A stretch of 56,327 bases of DNA from Vibrio sp. HA2012 (GCF_002812955.1 NZ_PFXK01000011.1:1-56327), one strand, 5' to 3'. Shown: positions 9,711-20,219, numbered from the stretch's first letter. Program-made: numbers and translations. The notes: generated by a model from the sequence alone, not told the origin.

Positions 9711-10685
9711 ATGAATAATAATTTTTCGGGCAAACTGAAGACGGTTGTTTTCACTCTTTTGCTTGCTGCCTTTTCCGGCCTCACTCCTACAGTCGTCTAT
9801 GCTGCTGATGGTTATGTTTGTGATGCGAAACAGAACTCCAGAGATGAACTGGCTGTGCTGGCGGAGTCTTGTCCCGTCGGTCAGGGATTATGGGGACGAA
9901 AACCTAAGCAGGACAGCGGTTTTTTCTGGATACAGTGTGGTGTTTTCCCTCAGCCACTTACTCTCGCTCAGGTAAAACCTATCTACGAAAAAATTTCTGC
10001 TGATGTATGGATGAAGCCTGAAGAGAACCACTTTCGTTGTCTTATTGGGCCATATAACAGTTTTAAGCTGGCAGAGAAAGAATCACGACAGATCAGAACG
10101 CTTTCTGCATATAAGGAATCCTTTGTTCGCCAGGTGGCAGAAAATGGTCATGCAGAAAAAGTATCCGCAGGTAATAAGCAGGCTACGGTTGTAAAAGCTA
10201 AACAGAAACAGCAGGCTCAGCCAACAGTGAAAGCAAGACCGGAAGTAGGTGCTAAGTCATCAGCAGAAAAAGCGAAGCCTTTAGCCAAAGAAACTCAGTC
10301 AGCAGCTATGCTTCCTAAAGCATCAACAGTGGTGAAATCTGCTGTGTCTGCTGCGGGTATTACGATGCGTCGCAGTATCGGTATGCAAGGGTATCAGTTT
10401 GTTATACCTTTCCTTGATGAAGGCAATGAGCAGTTCTATATGGAATATGGTATTGCCTGGAATCGTTTGGATTATGATAAAGCAGAGCAAGTATGCACAT
10501 CGTTGGGAATGTATCTGGTCAGTGAGCCACAGTGGAAGCTGTTGCTGAGTTCCGGAGTGATGAGCCGGGAGGAATGGCCATTGCATTTGCCGTACTGGGG
10601 GCAGGGAAAATTAGGACTGTTCACTAGTGGTAAGGTTACTCACCTGACCGGTACGTCTTTACTGAATGTTGTATGCATGAAGTAA
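9711..10685 (+). CDS. Exported SPOR-domain protein with an unassigned C-terminal domain
   Basis: A 324-residue protein with a signal peptide (residues 1-32, cleavage near VYA/ADG). Residues about 70-140 resemble a SPOR repeat domain (FWIQCGVF, later FRCLIGPYNSFKLAEKE), which usually binds septal denuded peptidoglycan. A Lys/Gln/Ala-rich low-complexity linker spans about 145-215. The last 100 residues (QGYQFVIPFLDEG to VVCMK) contain two cysteines and a Trp/Gly-rich pattern reminiscent of lectin-like or formylglycine-enzyme folds, but I do not recognise the family. It stands alone between two operons. The role in cell envelope or division is inference. Confidence 0.7.
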   Translation: MNNNFSGKLKTVVFTLLLAAFSGLTPTVVYAADGYVCDAKQNSRDELAVLAESCPVGQGLWGRKPKQDSGFFWIQCGVFPQPLTLAQVKPIYEKISADVWMKPEENHFRCLIGPYNSFKLAEKESRQIRTLSAYKESFVRQVAENGHAEKVSAGNKQATVVKAKQKQQAQPTVKARPEVGAKSSAEKAKPLAKETQSAAMLPKASTVVKSAVSAAGITMRRSIGMQGYQFVIPFLDEGNEQFYMEYGIAWNRLDYDKAEQVCTSLGMYLVSEPQWKLLLSSGVMSREEWPLHLPYWGQGKLGLFTSGKVTHLTGTSLLNVVCMK

Positions 10686-10718
10686 TGGCTTTAATCGTGC
10701 CTGTATAGGGATATAAGG

Positions 10719-11444
10719 ATGATTATTGCAGCTCATCGAGGCTTATCATCCAAAGCACCAGAGAACACTCTGAGTGCCTTTCTGGCTGCAATTAAGCTTG
10801 GGTGTTCTTGTATCGAGCTGGATACTCACCTTAGTGAGGATAATATTCCGGTCGTGATCCATGATCAGAGTGTCGATCGTTGTACTGACGGCTGTGGGAG
10901 TGTCAGAGATATGTCTCTGACGGAATTGAAAAAACTGGATGCCGGGCTATGGTTTGGAGAGGCTTTTCGTGGGGAGAGGATCCCTGCTCTGGATGAAGTC
11001 CTGAGACTGGGTGTTCAGTTTAATATTCAGTTGAATATTGAACTGAAATGTTATCATACTGCAGACGTTACCCTCACCTGTGAACAGGTTGCCCGAGTGA
11101 TTTGTAGTCAGAACATTCCTTCGGAACTGTTACTGTTCTCCAGTTTTAATACGGACATGCTCCGGGTGATGCAGCTGTTGTTGCCTGATATACGGCGGGG
11201 GCACCTATGGGATCAAATACCTGAGAATGCTTTGGATATCCTGCATTTTCTGAATGCCAGCAGTGCCAATTGTGATTACCGTTTTCTGACAGAAAAACAA
11301 ACCCGGCAACTGAAAGATGCCGGGTATCAGGTGTTCTGCTATACACCCAATGTCCCGAAGCTGGTGGCACCACTCCGGAAATGGGGGGTAGATATGTTGA
11401 TTACCGACTACCCGGATCGTTATTTCTTTCCTGCTTCTAACTGA
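10719..11444 (+). CDS. Glycerophosphodiester phosphodiesterase (UgpQ-like)
   Basis: A 241-residue GDPD-family enzyme, the size of cytosolic UgpQ; no signal peptide. Catalytic and metal residues are visible: H6-R7 in AAHRG, E15-N16 in PENT, E33 and D35 in IELDTH, H48 in VVIHD, E98 and K100 in NIELKC, and the closing motif LITDYPDRY. It splits glycerophosphodiesters from phospholipid turnover to glycerol-3-phosphate and the alcohol. It starts 33 nt after the SPOR gene with an AAGGATG context, and could be co-transcribed with it. Converges with add. Confidence 0.9.
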   Translation: MIIAAHRGLSSKAPENTLSAFLAAIKLGCSCIELDTHLSEDNIPVVIHDQSVDRCTDGCGSVRDMSLTELKKLDAGLWFGEAFRGERIPALDEVLRLGVQFNIQLNIELKCYHTADVTLTCEQVARVICSQNIPSELLLFSSFNTDMLRVMQLLLPDIRRGHLWDQIPENALDILHFLNASSANCDYRFLTEKQTRQLKDAGYQVFCYTPNVPKLVAPLRKWGVDMLITDYPDRYFFPASN

Positions 11445-11450
11445 ACAGAA

Positions 11451-12455
11451 TCAGTTTCGTGTCCGGCATTTTTTCTGCAGATTAACTTTTTCGTTTGCAG
11501 ATAAAAAGGCCATTTCCAGACCATTGTGTTGTGCCTGGCGAATTTGATGTTGAGATAGTCCAGCCATTGGGGCGGCAGTGTTATATTCATAAGGCAGCTC
11601 AATGCCTTCTACTGCCGGATCATCAGTGTTCAGACAGGCCAGAATACCATGTTCAAGAAAAATCTTTAGTGGGTGTACTGACAGCGACTCTACGGTACTG
11701 GTTTGAATATTCGATGTCAGGCAGGATTCGATACCGATACGCTTCTCGGCTAGATAATCCATAAGTTGTGGGTCAAAAATAGCTTTGACTCCATGGCCGA
11801 TGCGTTCAGCTCCCAGTTCTTTAATGGCCTGCCACATGCTGTCTGGCCCGGCCGCTTCTCCGGCATGAACCGTTACTCTCAGACCGGCATCCCGAACCTG
11901 TTTAAAGTGAGACAGAAACTTTTCTCCTGGCTGACCCAGTTCGTCTCCGGCCAGATCAATGGCAACTAAATGTTCTTTGTGCACTAGCAGGCTATTGAGT
12001 TCCTGCTGGCAAGCATCGGTGCCGAAAGAACGGCTCATTATACCGATTAAATTAGTTTGGATACCCAGATCGCGGCTTCCTGCCTGTACACCATCAATAA
12101 CGGCAGCAACAACGCCTTCTAGTGGCAACCGATGTTTCATCGCCATATAGTAAGGGGAGAAGCGTAGTTCTGCGTAGTCGATGCGGGCGTGCAGGGCATC
12201 TTCTACATTTTCATAGGCGACCCGGCGTACGGCATCGAGATCTCCCAGTACGGCTACCCCCCAGTCTAGTTTACTCAGAAAGGCAACCAGTGTCGGCTCT
12301 GTTTCCGTTACCTGCACATGAGGCCGGAGTGATTCTGTATCATTGGCCGGGAGACGTATACCAAACTGTTGACCGAGCTCCAGAATAGTCTGGATACGAA
12401 TATTGCCGTCGAGATGGCGGTGAAGGTCGACAAGAGGAAGGTCGGGGGTAATCAT
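11451..12455 (-). CDS. add: Adenosine deaminase
   Basis: A 334-residue enzyme (E. coli Add 333). Zinc ligands and catalytic residues are present: LHRHLDGN (H12, H14), HAGEA with the third His and catalytic Glu, GHGVK, and NTDDPAV with the zinc-binding Asp. It deaminates adenosine and deoxyadenosine to inosine forms for purine salvage. Its 3' end lies 6 nt from the convergent GDPD gene; a short dyad (AACTGA/TCAGTT) spans the junction. Promoter DNA lies between 12456 and the ntrC terminator. Confidence 0.94.
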   Translation of the reverse strand: MITPDLPLVDLHRHLDGNIRIQTILELGQQFGIRLPANDTESLRPHVQVTETEPTLVAFLSKLDWGVAVLGDLDAVRRVAYENVEDALHARIDYAELRFSPYYMAMKHRLPLEGVVAAVIDGVQAGSRDLGIQTNLIGIMSRSFGTDACQQELNSLLVHKEHLVAIDLAGDELGQPGEKFLSHFKQVRDAGLRVTVHAGEAAGPDSMWQAIKELGAERIGHGVKAIFDPQLMDYLAEKRIGIESCLTSNIQTSTVESLSVHPLKIFLEHGILACLNTDDPAVEGIELPYEYNTAAPMAGLSQHQIRQAQHNGLEMAFLSANEKVNLQKKCRTRN

Positions 12456-12536
12456 GATAAGTGATCCTGAACGGTTATATGTACGTTCGGCTAAGTATAA
12501 GAATGTACGGTATGGTTTGTCAGCATGAAAAACGAG

Positions 12537-12565
12537 AAAAACAGCCTTTCTTTCAGGCTGTTTTT
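12537..12565 (-). terminator. Terminator of ntrC
   Basis: An ACAGCCT/AGGCTGT stem with an 8-nt loop is flanked by A residues on one side and T residues on the other, so it can act in both directions. On the minus strand it follows the ntrC stop by about 27 nt. Confidence 0.75.
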
Positions 12566-12591
12566 CTGTGGCTGATAACGAAACCTACGGC

Positions 12592-14001
12592 TCAGTGCAT
12601 GTCGAGTTCTTTCAGCTTTCTGGTCAGAGTGTTGCGTCCCCAGCCCAGTACTTTTGCGGCTTCCTGTTTATGACCGTTGGTATGGTTTAATGCTGTTTTC
12701 AGCAGGATTCGCTCAAATTCCGGCAGGGCATAAGAAAGTAGTTCAGTTTCTCCTGAAGAAAGAGCGGCTTCTGCCCATGATTCGAGTTCAGACTGCCAGC
12801 TACCGCTGCCACCAGAAGTCGTTACGGATTTTTCTGTCATTAGCTCGGCAGGCAAATCTGATGGCAGAATTTCACTTCCACTGGCCATAACGGTCAGGCC
12901 GCGACAAATATTCTCCAGTTGACGAACGTTTCCTGGCCATGACAGGCGTTTCAGTACATCCAGAGTCGCTGGGTGCAGAGCCTTCATTTCTACGCCCAGC
13001 TCTTCGGATGCCCGGGCCAGAAAATGCATGGTCAGTTTTTCAATGTCCTGCTTTCTCTCTCTAAGAGCTGGAATCTGGATTCGGATAACGTTCAGGCGGT
13101 GGAATAAGTCTTCACGGAAATCACCTTCATGAGCCAATTTCTCCAGATTCTGATGTGTGGCAGCGATAATACGTACGTCAACCTTGATGGGTGAATGTCC
13201 ACCAACCCGATAGAACTGACCATCAGCTAATACGCGCAGCAGCCGGGTCTGGATATCCAGTGGCATATCTCCGATCTCATCCAGAAATAGGGTTCCTCCG
13301 TTGGCCTGCTCAAAACGACCCTGACGAACATTGTTGGCACCGGTAAAGGCTCCTTTTTCATGTCCGAACAGCTCAGATTCAATCAGATCTTTGGGAATAG
13401 CAGCCATGTTCAGGGCAATAAAGGGATTTTTTGCCCGAGGACTATGGCGGTGCAGGGCATGGGCAACCAGTTCTTTACCTGTACCTGATTCACCATTGAT
13501 TAAAACTGAAATCGAAGAGCGGGACAGTCTGCCGATGGCCCGGAATACCTCTTGCATAGCCGGAGCTTCACCGATGATCTCCGGCGCATTGGCTGATACG
13601 CTGTCTTCTGTAACCTGCTCTCTTTTTTGTTCGTGGCTGTGTGCGATGGCTTTTTCAACCAGAGTCAGGGTTTCATCAATATCAAATGGCTTAGGCAGGT
13701 ATTCAAAAGCCCCTTTTTGATAAGCGTTCACTGCGGCATCCAGATCCGAGTGCGCCGTCATAATGATGACTGGAAGATTCGGGTATTTGCTGTGTACCTG
13801 ATGCAACAGATCCAGCCCGTCAATGCCCGGCATCCGGATATCTGAAACCAGCACATCAGGAGTTTCCCGTTCCAGAGACATCAGTACGCTTTCTGCGTCA
13901 GCGAATGTTTCACACTGGATATTTGCGGATGACAGGGTTTTCTCCATTACCCAGCGAATGGAGCTATCATCATCAACAACCCAAACATATCCTCTACTCA
14001 T
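12592..14001 (-). CDS. glnG: Nitrogen regulation response regulator NtrC (NR-I)
   Basis: A 469-residue sigma-54 activator. The receiver domain (1-120) has D11-D12, phospho-acceptor D54 in VSDIRMPG and K104. The AAA+ domain has Walker A GESGTGKE at 170-177, the sigma-54 contact loop GAFTGA at 217-222, and FLDEIGDMP Walker B. A Fis-type helix-turn-helix (KQEAAKVLGWGRNTLTRKLKEL) ends the protein. Phosphorylated by NtrB when nitrogen is short, it activates glnA and other promoters. Lies 38 nt downstream of ntrB and ends in its own terminator. Confidence 0.97.
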   Translation of the reverse strand: MSRGYVWVVDDDSSIRWVMEKTLSSANIQCETFADAESVLMSLERETPDVLVSDIRMPGIDGLDLLHQVHSKYPNLPVIIMTAHSDLDAAVNAYQKGAFEYLPKPFDIDETLTLVEKAIAHSHEQKREQVTEDSVSANAPEIIGEAPAMQEVFRAIGRLSRSSISVLINGESGTGKELVAHALHRHSPRAKNPFIALNMAAIPKDLIESELFGHEKGAFTGANNVRQGRFEQANGGTLFLDEIGDMPLDIQTRLLRVLADGQFYRVGGHSPIKVDVRIIAATHQNLEKLAHEGDFREDLFHRLNVIRIQIPALRERKQDIEKLTMHFLARASEELGVEMKALHPATLDVLKRLSWPGNVRQLENICRGLTVMASGSEILPSDLPAELMTEKSVTTSGGSGSWQSELESWAEAALSSGETELLSYALPEFERILLKTALNHTNGHKQEAAKVLGWGRNTLTRKLKELDMH

Positions 14002-14039
14002 ACTCGATCATTCCTTCGCAGCAATATCTGCTTTATGGT

Positions 14040-15089
14040 TTAAATTGGCAGATAAATTGTAAATGTGGTTCTTCCCGGCCAGCTTTGTACATCTACTTTT
14101 CCGCTGTGCTGGTCTATCAGGTTCTGGGCAATCGATAGTCCCAGTCCGGTACCGCCTTCCCGTCCACTGACCATGGGATAAAATAAAGTATCCTGTAGAT
14201 CAACAGGGATTCCCGGGCCGTTATCAATAATTTCTATGCGTGCGGCCAGCTTATATCTCTGACCATGAATGTTTGCCTGATGAATCGTTCTGGTTTTGAG
14301 AATAATCCGGGCATCATCCTGATGAGCAAGGATCTGAGCTGCATTACTGACAATATTCAGTAAGGCCTGCTCTATCTGATCCGGATCCATCAACAGTTCT
14401 GGAAGGCTGGGGTCGTAATCCCGTTCGATCAGAACATCAGAGCCGGTTTCCAGTTCAACCAGTTGCCGGACTTTTTCCAGTACGACGTGCAGATTTTCCG
14501 ATTTCTTTTTCCCGGGCTTTTGCGGGCCGAGCAGCCGGTCAACCAGGGTGCGTAACCTGTCGGCTTGTTCAATAATAATTTGGGTGTACTCTGCCAGAGC
14601 TGCGTTTGGTAGCATTTTTTCCAGTAGTTGGGCAGCTCCCCGCAATCCACCCAGAGGGTTTTTGATTTCATGGGCCAGACTACGAACCAGTAATTTGGCA
14701 GCCTGTTGCTGAGCATGCTGGTTCAGTTCCTGACTTAATCGTCTTTGCTGATCGATTTTGCGCATTTCGATCAGCAGCATCAGTTCTTTATTCCAGGTCA
14801 GTGGACTGACGGTGACTTCCAGCATCAGTGGTTTTCCATCAACAACAAAAGTGACATCGCTATCAGTGATACTTTGTCCGCTCTGCAGTGGTTGTGTAAG
14901 CAGAGCTAAATCCATGGATGCGTGCTGAATCAATTGAGACAGTGGTGTAGAAATCAGGCGTTTGGTGCTTTGAGAGAACAACTGTTCGGCTGCCGGATTT
15001 GCATACTGAATGACCAGATTTTCATCCAGCATTAGGGTTGCGGTAACCACATTGTTTAAAATAGCACTAGAAAGTTCGTTATTAACCAT
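14040..15089 (-). CDS. glnL: Nitrogen regulation sensor kinase NtrB (NR-II)
   Basis: A 349-residue cytosolic histidine kinase/phosphatase; E. coli NtrB is 349. A PAS domain occupies residues 1-115. The H-box [13 protein letters not shown] places the phospho-acceptor at H140. The ATPase part shows N-box IVSNAAQ, G1 DNGPGIP and G2 [14 protein letters not shown]. It phosphorylates NtrC, and in enterics its activity is reversed by PII (GlnB). Start at ATG with AGGGAAAGG upstream. An NtrC-like dyad lies 45 nt upstream, consistent with the autoregulated glnL promoter known from E. coli. Confidence 0.97.
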   Translation of the reverse strand: MVNNELSSAILNNVVTATLMLDENLVIQYANPAAEQLFSQSTKRLISTPLSQLIQHASMDLALLTQPLQSGQSITDSDVTFVVDGKPLMLEVTVSPLTWNKELMLLIEMRKIDQQRRLSQELNQHAQQQAAKLLVRSLAHEIKNPLGGLRGAAQLLEKMLPNAALAEYTQIIIEQADRLRTLVDRLLGPQKPGKKKSENLHVVLEKVRQLVELETGSDVLIERDYDPSLPELLMDPDQIEQALLNIVSNAAQILAHQDDARIILKTRTIHQANIHGQRYKLAARIEIIDNGPGIPVDLQDTLFYPMVSGREGGTGLGLSIAQNLIDQHSGKVDVQSWPGRTTFTIYLPI

Positions 15090-15133
15090 ACCTTTCCCTA
15101 TTATTGCTCAGCAGATGCCCCGGAAATGCGCCT

Positions 15134-15150
15134 TGCACCAAAAATGTGCA
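15134..15150 (-). promoter_or_regulatory. NtrC-like site upstream of ntrBC
   Basis: TGCACCAAAAATGTGCA fits the NtrC dyad TGCACC-N5-GGTGCA with one mismatch per arm at most. It is 45 nt upstream of the ntrB start, where E. coli NtrC represses its own glnL promoter. Confidence 0.65.
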
Positions 15151-15442
15151 TTGATAAAATTAAGTATGAGCCAGGAAATAGAATATCAGAAGAGGCTATT
15201 TCATCTTCTGGTATAAAACTGGACAGAATTATTAAATTTCATTATAAAATTCTGACAATTTTTAAGATTTTTATATCTTACCCTGATAATTCTGTATTTT
15301 TTTGCCTTAACTCGCTGTAAGTACGCATTACACTAAAGGGAATGCAATAACCTTGCCGTAATGTAGGGAAATATGAGCTGGCGAATACACCAGTGCATAA
15401 TGTGTTAAAAATCCGGTATGTTGAAATGAGTTCGTCACAGAT

Positions 15443-15467
15443 AAAAAAAGCTCGCCGAATGGCGAGC
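15443..15467 (-). terminator. Terminator of glnA
   Basis: On the minus strand GCTCGCC-ATTC-GGCGAGC is followed by seven T. It begins 33 nt after the glnA stop and separates glnA from ntrBC, as in E. coli. Confidence 0.88.
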
Positions 15468-15499
15468 CTGAAAATAAGAGTAATAAACGAGTAGGTCTA

Positions 15500-16909
15500 T
15501 TACACAGAGTAGTATAGATCGAACTCAACTGGGTGAGTTGTCATGTTTACTTTTTCTACATCTTTAGCTTTAAGCTCGATGTAAGAATTGATGAAGTCAT
15601 CAGAGAATACGCCACCAGCAGTTAGGAACTCTCGGTCTGCATCCAGACATTCCAGAGCATCTTTCAGTGAGTAAGCCACTGTTGGAATTGCCAGTGCTTC
15701 TTCAGCAGGCAGATCGTACAGGTCTTTATCCATCGCTTCCCCTGGGTGGATCTTGTTCTTGATACCGTCAAGACCAGCCATTAGCATTGCTGCGAATGCC
15801 AGATATGGGTTTGCTGCTGGATCACCGAAACGAACTTCGATACGACGCGCTTTAGGGCTTGGTACCACTGGGATACGGATAGAAGCTGAACGGTTACGTG
15901 CAGAGTATGCCAGCATAACAGGAGCTTCGAAACCAGGAACCAGACGCTTGTAAGAGTTCGTTGCTGGGTTAGCAAATGCGTTGATTGCACGTGCGTGCTT
16001 GATGATACCGCCGATGTAGAACAGAGCTGTTTCAGAAAGGCCGCCGTACTTGTCGCCAGCAAACAGGTTAACGCCGTCTTTAGCCAGAGACTGGTGAACG
16101 TGCATACCTGAACCGTTGTCGCCAACCAGTGGCTTAGGCATAAAGGTAGCTGTTTTGCCAAATGCGTGTGCAACATTGTGTACTACGTACTTGTAGATTT
16201 GGATTTCGTCAGCTTTTGTTGTCAGGGTGTTGAAGCGAGTTGCGATTTCGTTCTGACCAGCTGTTGCTACTTCGTGGTGGTGAGCTTCAACAACCAGACC
16301 CATTTCTTCCATGATTAGACACATGGCAGAACGGATATCCTGAGATGAGTCAACAGGAGCAACAGGGAAGTAACCACCTTTAACACCAGGACGGTGACCT
16401 TTGTTGCCTTCTTCGAAGTCAGTACCTGTGTTCCATGCTGCTTCAATATCGTCGATCTTGTAGAAAGAACCTGACATGTCAGTTGAGAATTTCACATCGT
16501 CAAACAGGAAGAATTCTGGTTCTGGACCAACAAGAACTGAGTCTGCGATACCTGTAGAACGCATGTAGTCTTCAGCACGTTTTGCGATAGAGCGAGGGTC
16601 GCGGTCATAACCCTGCATTGTTGCAGGTTCTAAGATGTCACAACGAATGTTCAGAGTTGCATCTTCAGTGAATGGGTCAAGTACAGCACTTGTTGCGTCA
16701 GGCATCATTACCATGTCTGATTCGTTGATACCTTTCCAGCCAGCAACAGAAGAACCATCGAACATTTTACCTTCTTCAAAGAAGTCTGCATCGACTTGGT
16801 GCGCAGGGATAGAGATGTGCTGTTCTTTACCTTTAGTATCGGTAAAGCGCAGGTCAACAAACTTAACTTCGTTTTCTTGGATCAGCGATAGAACGTTTTC
16901 TACTGACAT
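15500..16909 (-). CDS. glnA: Type I glutamine synthetase
   Basis: A 469-residue enzyme, the exact length of E. coli GlnA. It makes glutamine from glutamate, ammonia and ATP as a dodecamer. Visible signatures are [12 protein letters not shown] near the N-terminus, metal-site EPEFFLF and EVATAGQNE, the ATP-site [14 protein letters not shown] and the adenylylation loop [10 protein letters not shown] with the modifiable Tyr at 398, marking the adenylylated beta subtype. The ATG has a strong GGAGG. A sigma-54 promoter and NtrC dyads lie upstream at 17022-17137. Confidence 0.98.
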   Translation of the reverse strand: MSVENVLSLIQENEVKFVDLRFTDTKGKEQHISIPAHQVDADFFEEGKMFDGSSVAGWKGINESDMVMMPDATSAVLDPFTEDATLNIRCDILEPATMQGYDRDPRSIAKRAEDYMRSTGIADSVLVGPEPEFFLFDDVKFSTDMSGSFYKIDDIEAAWNTGTDFEEGNKGHRPGVKGGYFPVAPVDSSQDIRSAMCLIMEEMGLVVEAHHHEVATAGQNEIATRFNTLTTKADEIQIYKYVVHNVAHAFGKTATFMPKPLVGDNGSGMHVHQSLAKDGVNLFAGDKYGGLSETALFYIGGIIKHARAINAFANPATNSYKRLVPGFEAPVMLAYSARNRSASIRIPVVPSPKARRIEVRFGDPAANPYLAFAAMLMAGLDGIKNKIHPGEAMDKDLYDLPAEEALAIPTVAYSLKDALECLDADREFLTAGGVFSDDFINSYIELKAKDVEKVNMTTHPVEFDLYYSV

Positions 16910-16946
16910 CTTGGATAACCTCCAGTGTTAAAAAATTGGCACAGCA

Positions 16947-16997
16947 CGATTAAGTTAATCGGCATTGATTAATTCCTGATACCGAATTAATCAATGC
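16947..16997 (-). repeat. Two perfect inverted repeats in the glnA leader
   Basis: A 14-bp perfect inverted repeat (GCATTGATTAATTC at 16962, its complement at 16984-16997, 8-nt spacer) is followed on the glnA side by a second dyad, CGATTAA-G-TTAATCG at 16947-16961. Both lie between the predicted sigma-54 start and the glnA ATG, so they would be in the 5' untranslated RNA. No T run follows, so this is not a simple terminator. Possible roles are a mRNA stem or an operator. Confidence 0.6.
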
Positions 16998-17021
16998 TGA
17001 CTCTTCTGAGCGAAAAGCCGA

Positions 17022-17037
17022 AGCCAGAATCGTGCCA
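17022..17037 (-). promoter_or_regulatory. Sigma-54 promoter of glnA
   Basis: On the minus strand TGGCAC-GATTC-TGGCT matches the -24/-12 consensus TGGCAC-N5-TTGCw with the invariant GG and GC at correct spacing. It is about 115 nt upstream of the glnA ATG. Confidence 0.75.
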
Positions 17038-17078
17038 TAAGTTTAGATCCATTAAATTCAAGATCTTACATAGATGAT

Positions 17079-17137
17079 GTTTGGTTTTGGTGCATAGATT
17101 GCACCAAAATGATCCATATTTGCACTGATTTGGTGCT
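17079..17137 (-). promoter_or_regulatory. NtrC enhancer cluster upstream of glnA
   Basis: TGCACTGATTTGGTGCT at 17121-17137 is a near-perfect NtrC dyad. TGCACCAAAATGATCCA at 17100-17116 and TTGGTTTTGGTGCA ending at 17094 are one strong half-site each. They lie about 45-115 nt upstream of the sigma-54 element, the usual enhancer position. Confidence 0.75.
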
Positions 17138-17369
17138 ATGACTGGATCGTAAAACATCTCTGGCTATGTGTGATTATTCAGCATGCTAAACTGAAAATTG
17201 TCAATCGGATTTTCATGCCGGGCAACTATCTTTTTTTTGTGGTGAAAAAACATTCTCTGTTACAGATCACATTTCTTAGGTATTCGGCTAAAAATCTGGT
17301 ACATTAACGCCGATTTTTAAACCAGGTCGCAGCGTCTTGCGCCTTTACTTACTGAGTGAATCAAATTCC

Positions 17370-19199
17370 ATGACGACTCCACAGATCGATAAACTGAGAA
17401 ATATCGCGATCATCGCACACGTTGACCACGGTAAAACCACACTGGTAGATAAACTGCTTCAGCAGTCGGGGACTCTTGAGTCTCGCGGTGAGCTAGAAGA
17501 GCGGGTCATGGACTCGAACGATATCGAGAAAGAACGTGGTATTACCATTCTGGCTAAGAATACAGCCATCAACTGGAATGACTATCGTATTAATATCGTA
17601 GATACTCCGGGACACGCCGATTTCGGTGGTGAAGTTGAGCGTATTATGTCGATGGTAGACTCTGTACTACTGATTGTTGATGCTGTCGATGGTCCGATGC
17701 CGCAGACTCGGTTTGTCACTCAAAAAGCATTTGCTCACGGCCTGAAACCTATTCTGGTTATTAACAAAATTGACCGCCCTGGAGCGCGTCCTGACTGGGT
17801 AATGGATCAGGTATTTGACCTGTTCGATAATCTGGGGGCAACGGACGAACAGCTGGATTTCAAAGTGGTATACGCTTCTGCTCTGAACGGCTGGGCAACG
17901 CTGGAAGAAGGTGAAACCGGTGAAAACATGGAACCGTTGTTCGAAGCGATTGTTGAGAATGTCAGTGCACCAGAAGTGGATCTTGATGGTTCCCTGCAAA
18001 TGCAGATTTCTCAGTTAGATTACAGTTCTTACGTTGGTGTTATCGGCGTGGGCCGTGTGACCCGCGGTAAGGTTAAACCAAATCAGCAGGTAACGGTTGT
18101 TGGTGCCGACGGCAAAACCCGTAATGGTAAAGTCGGTACGGTTCTTGGTTACCTTGGTCTTGAGCGGCATGATGTTGAACAGGCGACTGCCGGTGACATT
18201 ATTGCGATTACCGGCCTGGGCGAACTGAAGATCTCGGATACTATCTGTGATCTGGGCCAGGTTGAAGCACTGCCGGCACTGTCTGTTGATGAACCTACGG
18301 TTACCATGACATTCCAGGTAAACACATCGCCGTTTGCGGGTAAAGAAGGTAAGTTCGTGACCTCACGCAACATACTTGAGCGTCTGGAAAAAGAACTGGT
18401 ACACAATGTAGCACTGCGAGTTGAACAGACTGATGATCCGGATAAATTCCGCGTATCTGGCCGTGGTGAACTGCACCTGTCTATCCTGATTGAAAACATG
18501 CGCCGTGAAGGCTTTGAATTGGCGGTGTCGCGTCCGGAAGTCATCCTGAAGCGTGAAGATGGCCAACTGATGGAACCGTATGAAACCGTGACTATCGACG
18601 TACTGGAAGAGCACCAGGGTGGTATCATGGAAAATATCGGTATGCGTAAAGGTGAACTAACGGATATGGCTCCGGATGGTAAAGGTCGTGTACGTATGGA
18701 CTTTATGATGCCATCCCGTGGTCTTATCGGTTTTCAGACAGAGTTTATGACTCTGACCTCTGGTTCTGGTCTGCTGTATCATACTTTTGATCACTATGGT
18801 CCGCATAAAGGTGGTGAAATTGGTCAGCGTATTAACGGTGTGTTGATCTCTAACGCAACTGGTAAAGCTCTGACGTACGCACTGTTTAACCTGCAGGAGC
18901 GTGGTCGTCTGTTTACTGAGCATGCGGATGAAGTGTATGAAGGCCAGATTATCGGTATTCATAACCGTTCTAATGACCTGACAGTGAACTGTCTTAAAGG
19001 TAAGCAACTGACTAACGTGCGGGCTTCCGGTACAGATGATGCGCAGGTTCTGACGCCGGCAATCAAGTATACGCTGGAGCAGGCACTGGAATTTATCGAT
19101 GACGATGAACTGGTTGAAGTTACTCCAGAAAGCATCCGTATTCGTAAGAAGCTACTGACCGAAGCGGATCGTAAACGTGCAGGACGTCCTGCTAAGTAA
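17370..19199 (+). CDS. bipA: Ribosome-associated translational GTPase BipA/TypA
   Basis: A 609-residue protein (E. coli BipA 607). The open frame extends upstream to a TTG at 17337, but the ATG at 17370 ([17 protein letters not shown]) matches the family start. GTPase motifs are [10 protein letters not shown] (G1), RGITI (G2), [13 protein letters not shown] (G3), [10 protein letters not shown] (G4) and SALNG (G5); EF-G-like domains follow, and the BipA-specific C-terminal domain ends [17 protein letters not shown]. It acts in 50S subunit assembly and in growth at low temperature or stress. Divergent from glnA, as in enterics. Confidence 0.96.
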   Translation: MTTPQIDKLRNIAIIAHVDHGKTTLVDKLLQQSGTLESRGELEERVMDSNDIEKERGITILAKNTAINWNDYRINIVDTPGHADFGGEVERIMSMVDSVLLIVDAVDGPMPQTRFVTQKAFAHGLKPILVINKIDRPGARPDWVMDQVFDLFDNLGATDEQLDFKVVYASALNGWATLEEGETGENMEPLFEAIVENVSAPEVDLDGSLQMQISQLDYSSYVGVIGVGRVTRGKVKPNQQVTVVGADGKTRNGKVGTVLGYLGLERHDVEQATAGDIIAITGLGELKISDTICDLGQVEALPALSVDEPTVTMTFQVNTSPFAGKEGKFVTSRNILERLEKELVHNVALRVEQTDDPDKFRVSGRGELHLSILIENMRREGFELAVSRPEVILKREDGQLMEPYETVTIDVLEEHQGGIMENIGMRKGELTDMAPDGKGRVRMDFMMPSRGLIGFQTEFMTLTSGSGLLYHTFDHYGPHKGGEIGQRINGVLISNATGKALTYALFNLQERGRLFTEHADEVYEGQIIGIHNRSNDLTVNCLKGKQLTNVRASGTDDAQVLTPAIKYTLEQALEFIDDDELVEVTPESIRIRKKLLTEADRKRAGRPAK

Positions 19200-19211
19200 T
19201 TTTCTGCTTTA

Positions 19212-19234
19212 TCCGGCCCGGTTCCCGGGCTGGA
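19212..19234 (+). terminator. Probable stem-loop terminator of bipA
   Basis: A 10-bp GC-rich stem (TCCGGCCCGG/CCGGGCTGGA, one wobble) with a 3-nt loop, 12 nt after the bipA stop. It is followed by a pyrimidine-rich tract rather than a clean T run. Confidence 0.5.
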
Positions 19235-19310
19235 TACTTCCTCTATCCTCCTTTATGCTTTAGTTATCTTTACATTCCTTTGCTATCAGGCAGAAATTAC
19301 CGGACTGCTT

Positions 19311-20219
19311 ATGGAAAAGCTGAAATATATTTTAAATACTACGATTCACTATCTCTTTTATCTTAAAGAGCGGGCTTCTCATGACCGTCTGAAAGTCAAT
19401 GCCGGTTATATGGCATACATTACCCTGCTTTCTCTGGTGCCGTTGTCTGCGGTGATTCTCTCTGCGATGGCTCGCTTTCCGGCTTTTGAAGGTGTGGGAG
19501 AACAGGTGCAGCAGTTTATTTTTAAAAATTTTGTTCCTGCTGCCGGAGATGCAATCAGTGATGCTCTTAATGCTTTTATTGCGAATACAGCCAAGATGAC
19601 TACTTTTGGTGCTCTGTTTCTGTTTGTCACCGCATTACTGCTTATTTCTGCTATCGATAACAATCTGAATTTTATCTGGAGGGTAAAAAGGAAACGCCGC
19701 AGGGTATATTCTTTTTCCATGTACTGGATGGTGTTAACTCTGGGGCCTTTGCTGATTGGTTCGAGTATTGCGCTCAGCTCTCATGTCACTTCTCTGCTGT
19801 TGTTCAGTCCGGATGCGGTTAATTTTTTCTACCGGATTATGCCGTCGCTTTTGTCCTATTTTGCTTTTTTCGGTCTGTATCTGCTGGTGCCTAATAGTAA
19901 AGTTCGGGTCAGTCATGCACTGTTTGGAGCTTTTATCGCGGCTTTGCTGTTTGAATTGATAAAATGGGGTTTTGCAGTTTATATGCGTCAGTTTCCTAAT
20001 TATCATTTGATCTATGGGGCATTGGCCGCTATCCCTATTCTGTTTGTCTGGGTATACCTGTGCTGGTTTATCGTACTGGTCGGAGCCGAAATAACAGCTA
20101 GTCTTGGAGAACGAGAGCGATGGCACAGCGAGGTCCCGCTGGATTTTCATGTGGTCAGATTAATTCAACATAAATTAAGAGGTACAGAAAGTGATAGCGC
20201 TGATTCAGAGGGTGAGTGA
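19311..20219 (+). CDS. yihY: YihY/BrkB family inner-membrane protein
   Basis: A 302-residue membrane protein with about six hydrophobic segments and family landmarks: [13 protein letters not shown] near residue 31, [22 protein letters not shown] near 108, and [18 protein letters not shown] near 238. This family was once annotated as ribonuclease BN, an assignment later shown to be wrong. Its biochemical function is unknown. The dtd start lies inside its last 29 nt, so the two are co-translated. Confidence 0.88.
   Translation: MEKLKYILNTTIHYLFYLKERASHDRLKVNAGYMAYITLLSLVPLSAVILSAMARFPAFEGVGEQVQQFIFKNFVPAAGDAISDALNAFIANTAKMTTFGALFLFVTALLLISAIDNNLNFIWRVKRKRRRVYSFSMYWMVLTLGPLLIGSSIALSSHVTSLLLFSPDAVNFFYRIMPSLLSYFAFFGLYLLVPNSKVRVSHALFGAFIAALLFELIKWGFAVYMRQFPNYHLIYGALAAIPILFVWVYLCWFIVLVGAEITASLGERERWHSEVPLDFHVVRLIQHKLRGTESDSADSEGE

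Larger units (their letters stand above)
15090..15499. other. glnA-ntrB intergenic region
   Basis: About 410 nt without a gene. It holds the glnA terminator at 15443-15467 and an NtrC-like site at 15134-15150; the rest is AT-rich (about 15170-15320) and probably contains the ntrBC promoter on the minus strand. Confidence 0.6.
16910..17369. other. Divergent glnA-bipA control region
   Basis: About 460 nt between the divergent starts of glnA and bipA. The glnA half contains two perfect dyads in the leader, a sigma-54 promoter and a cluster of NtrC-type sites. The bipA half has no regulator site that I recognise. Confidence 0.7.
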
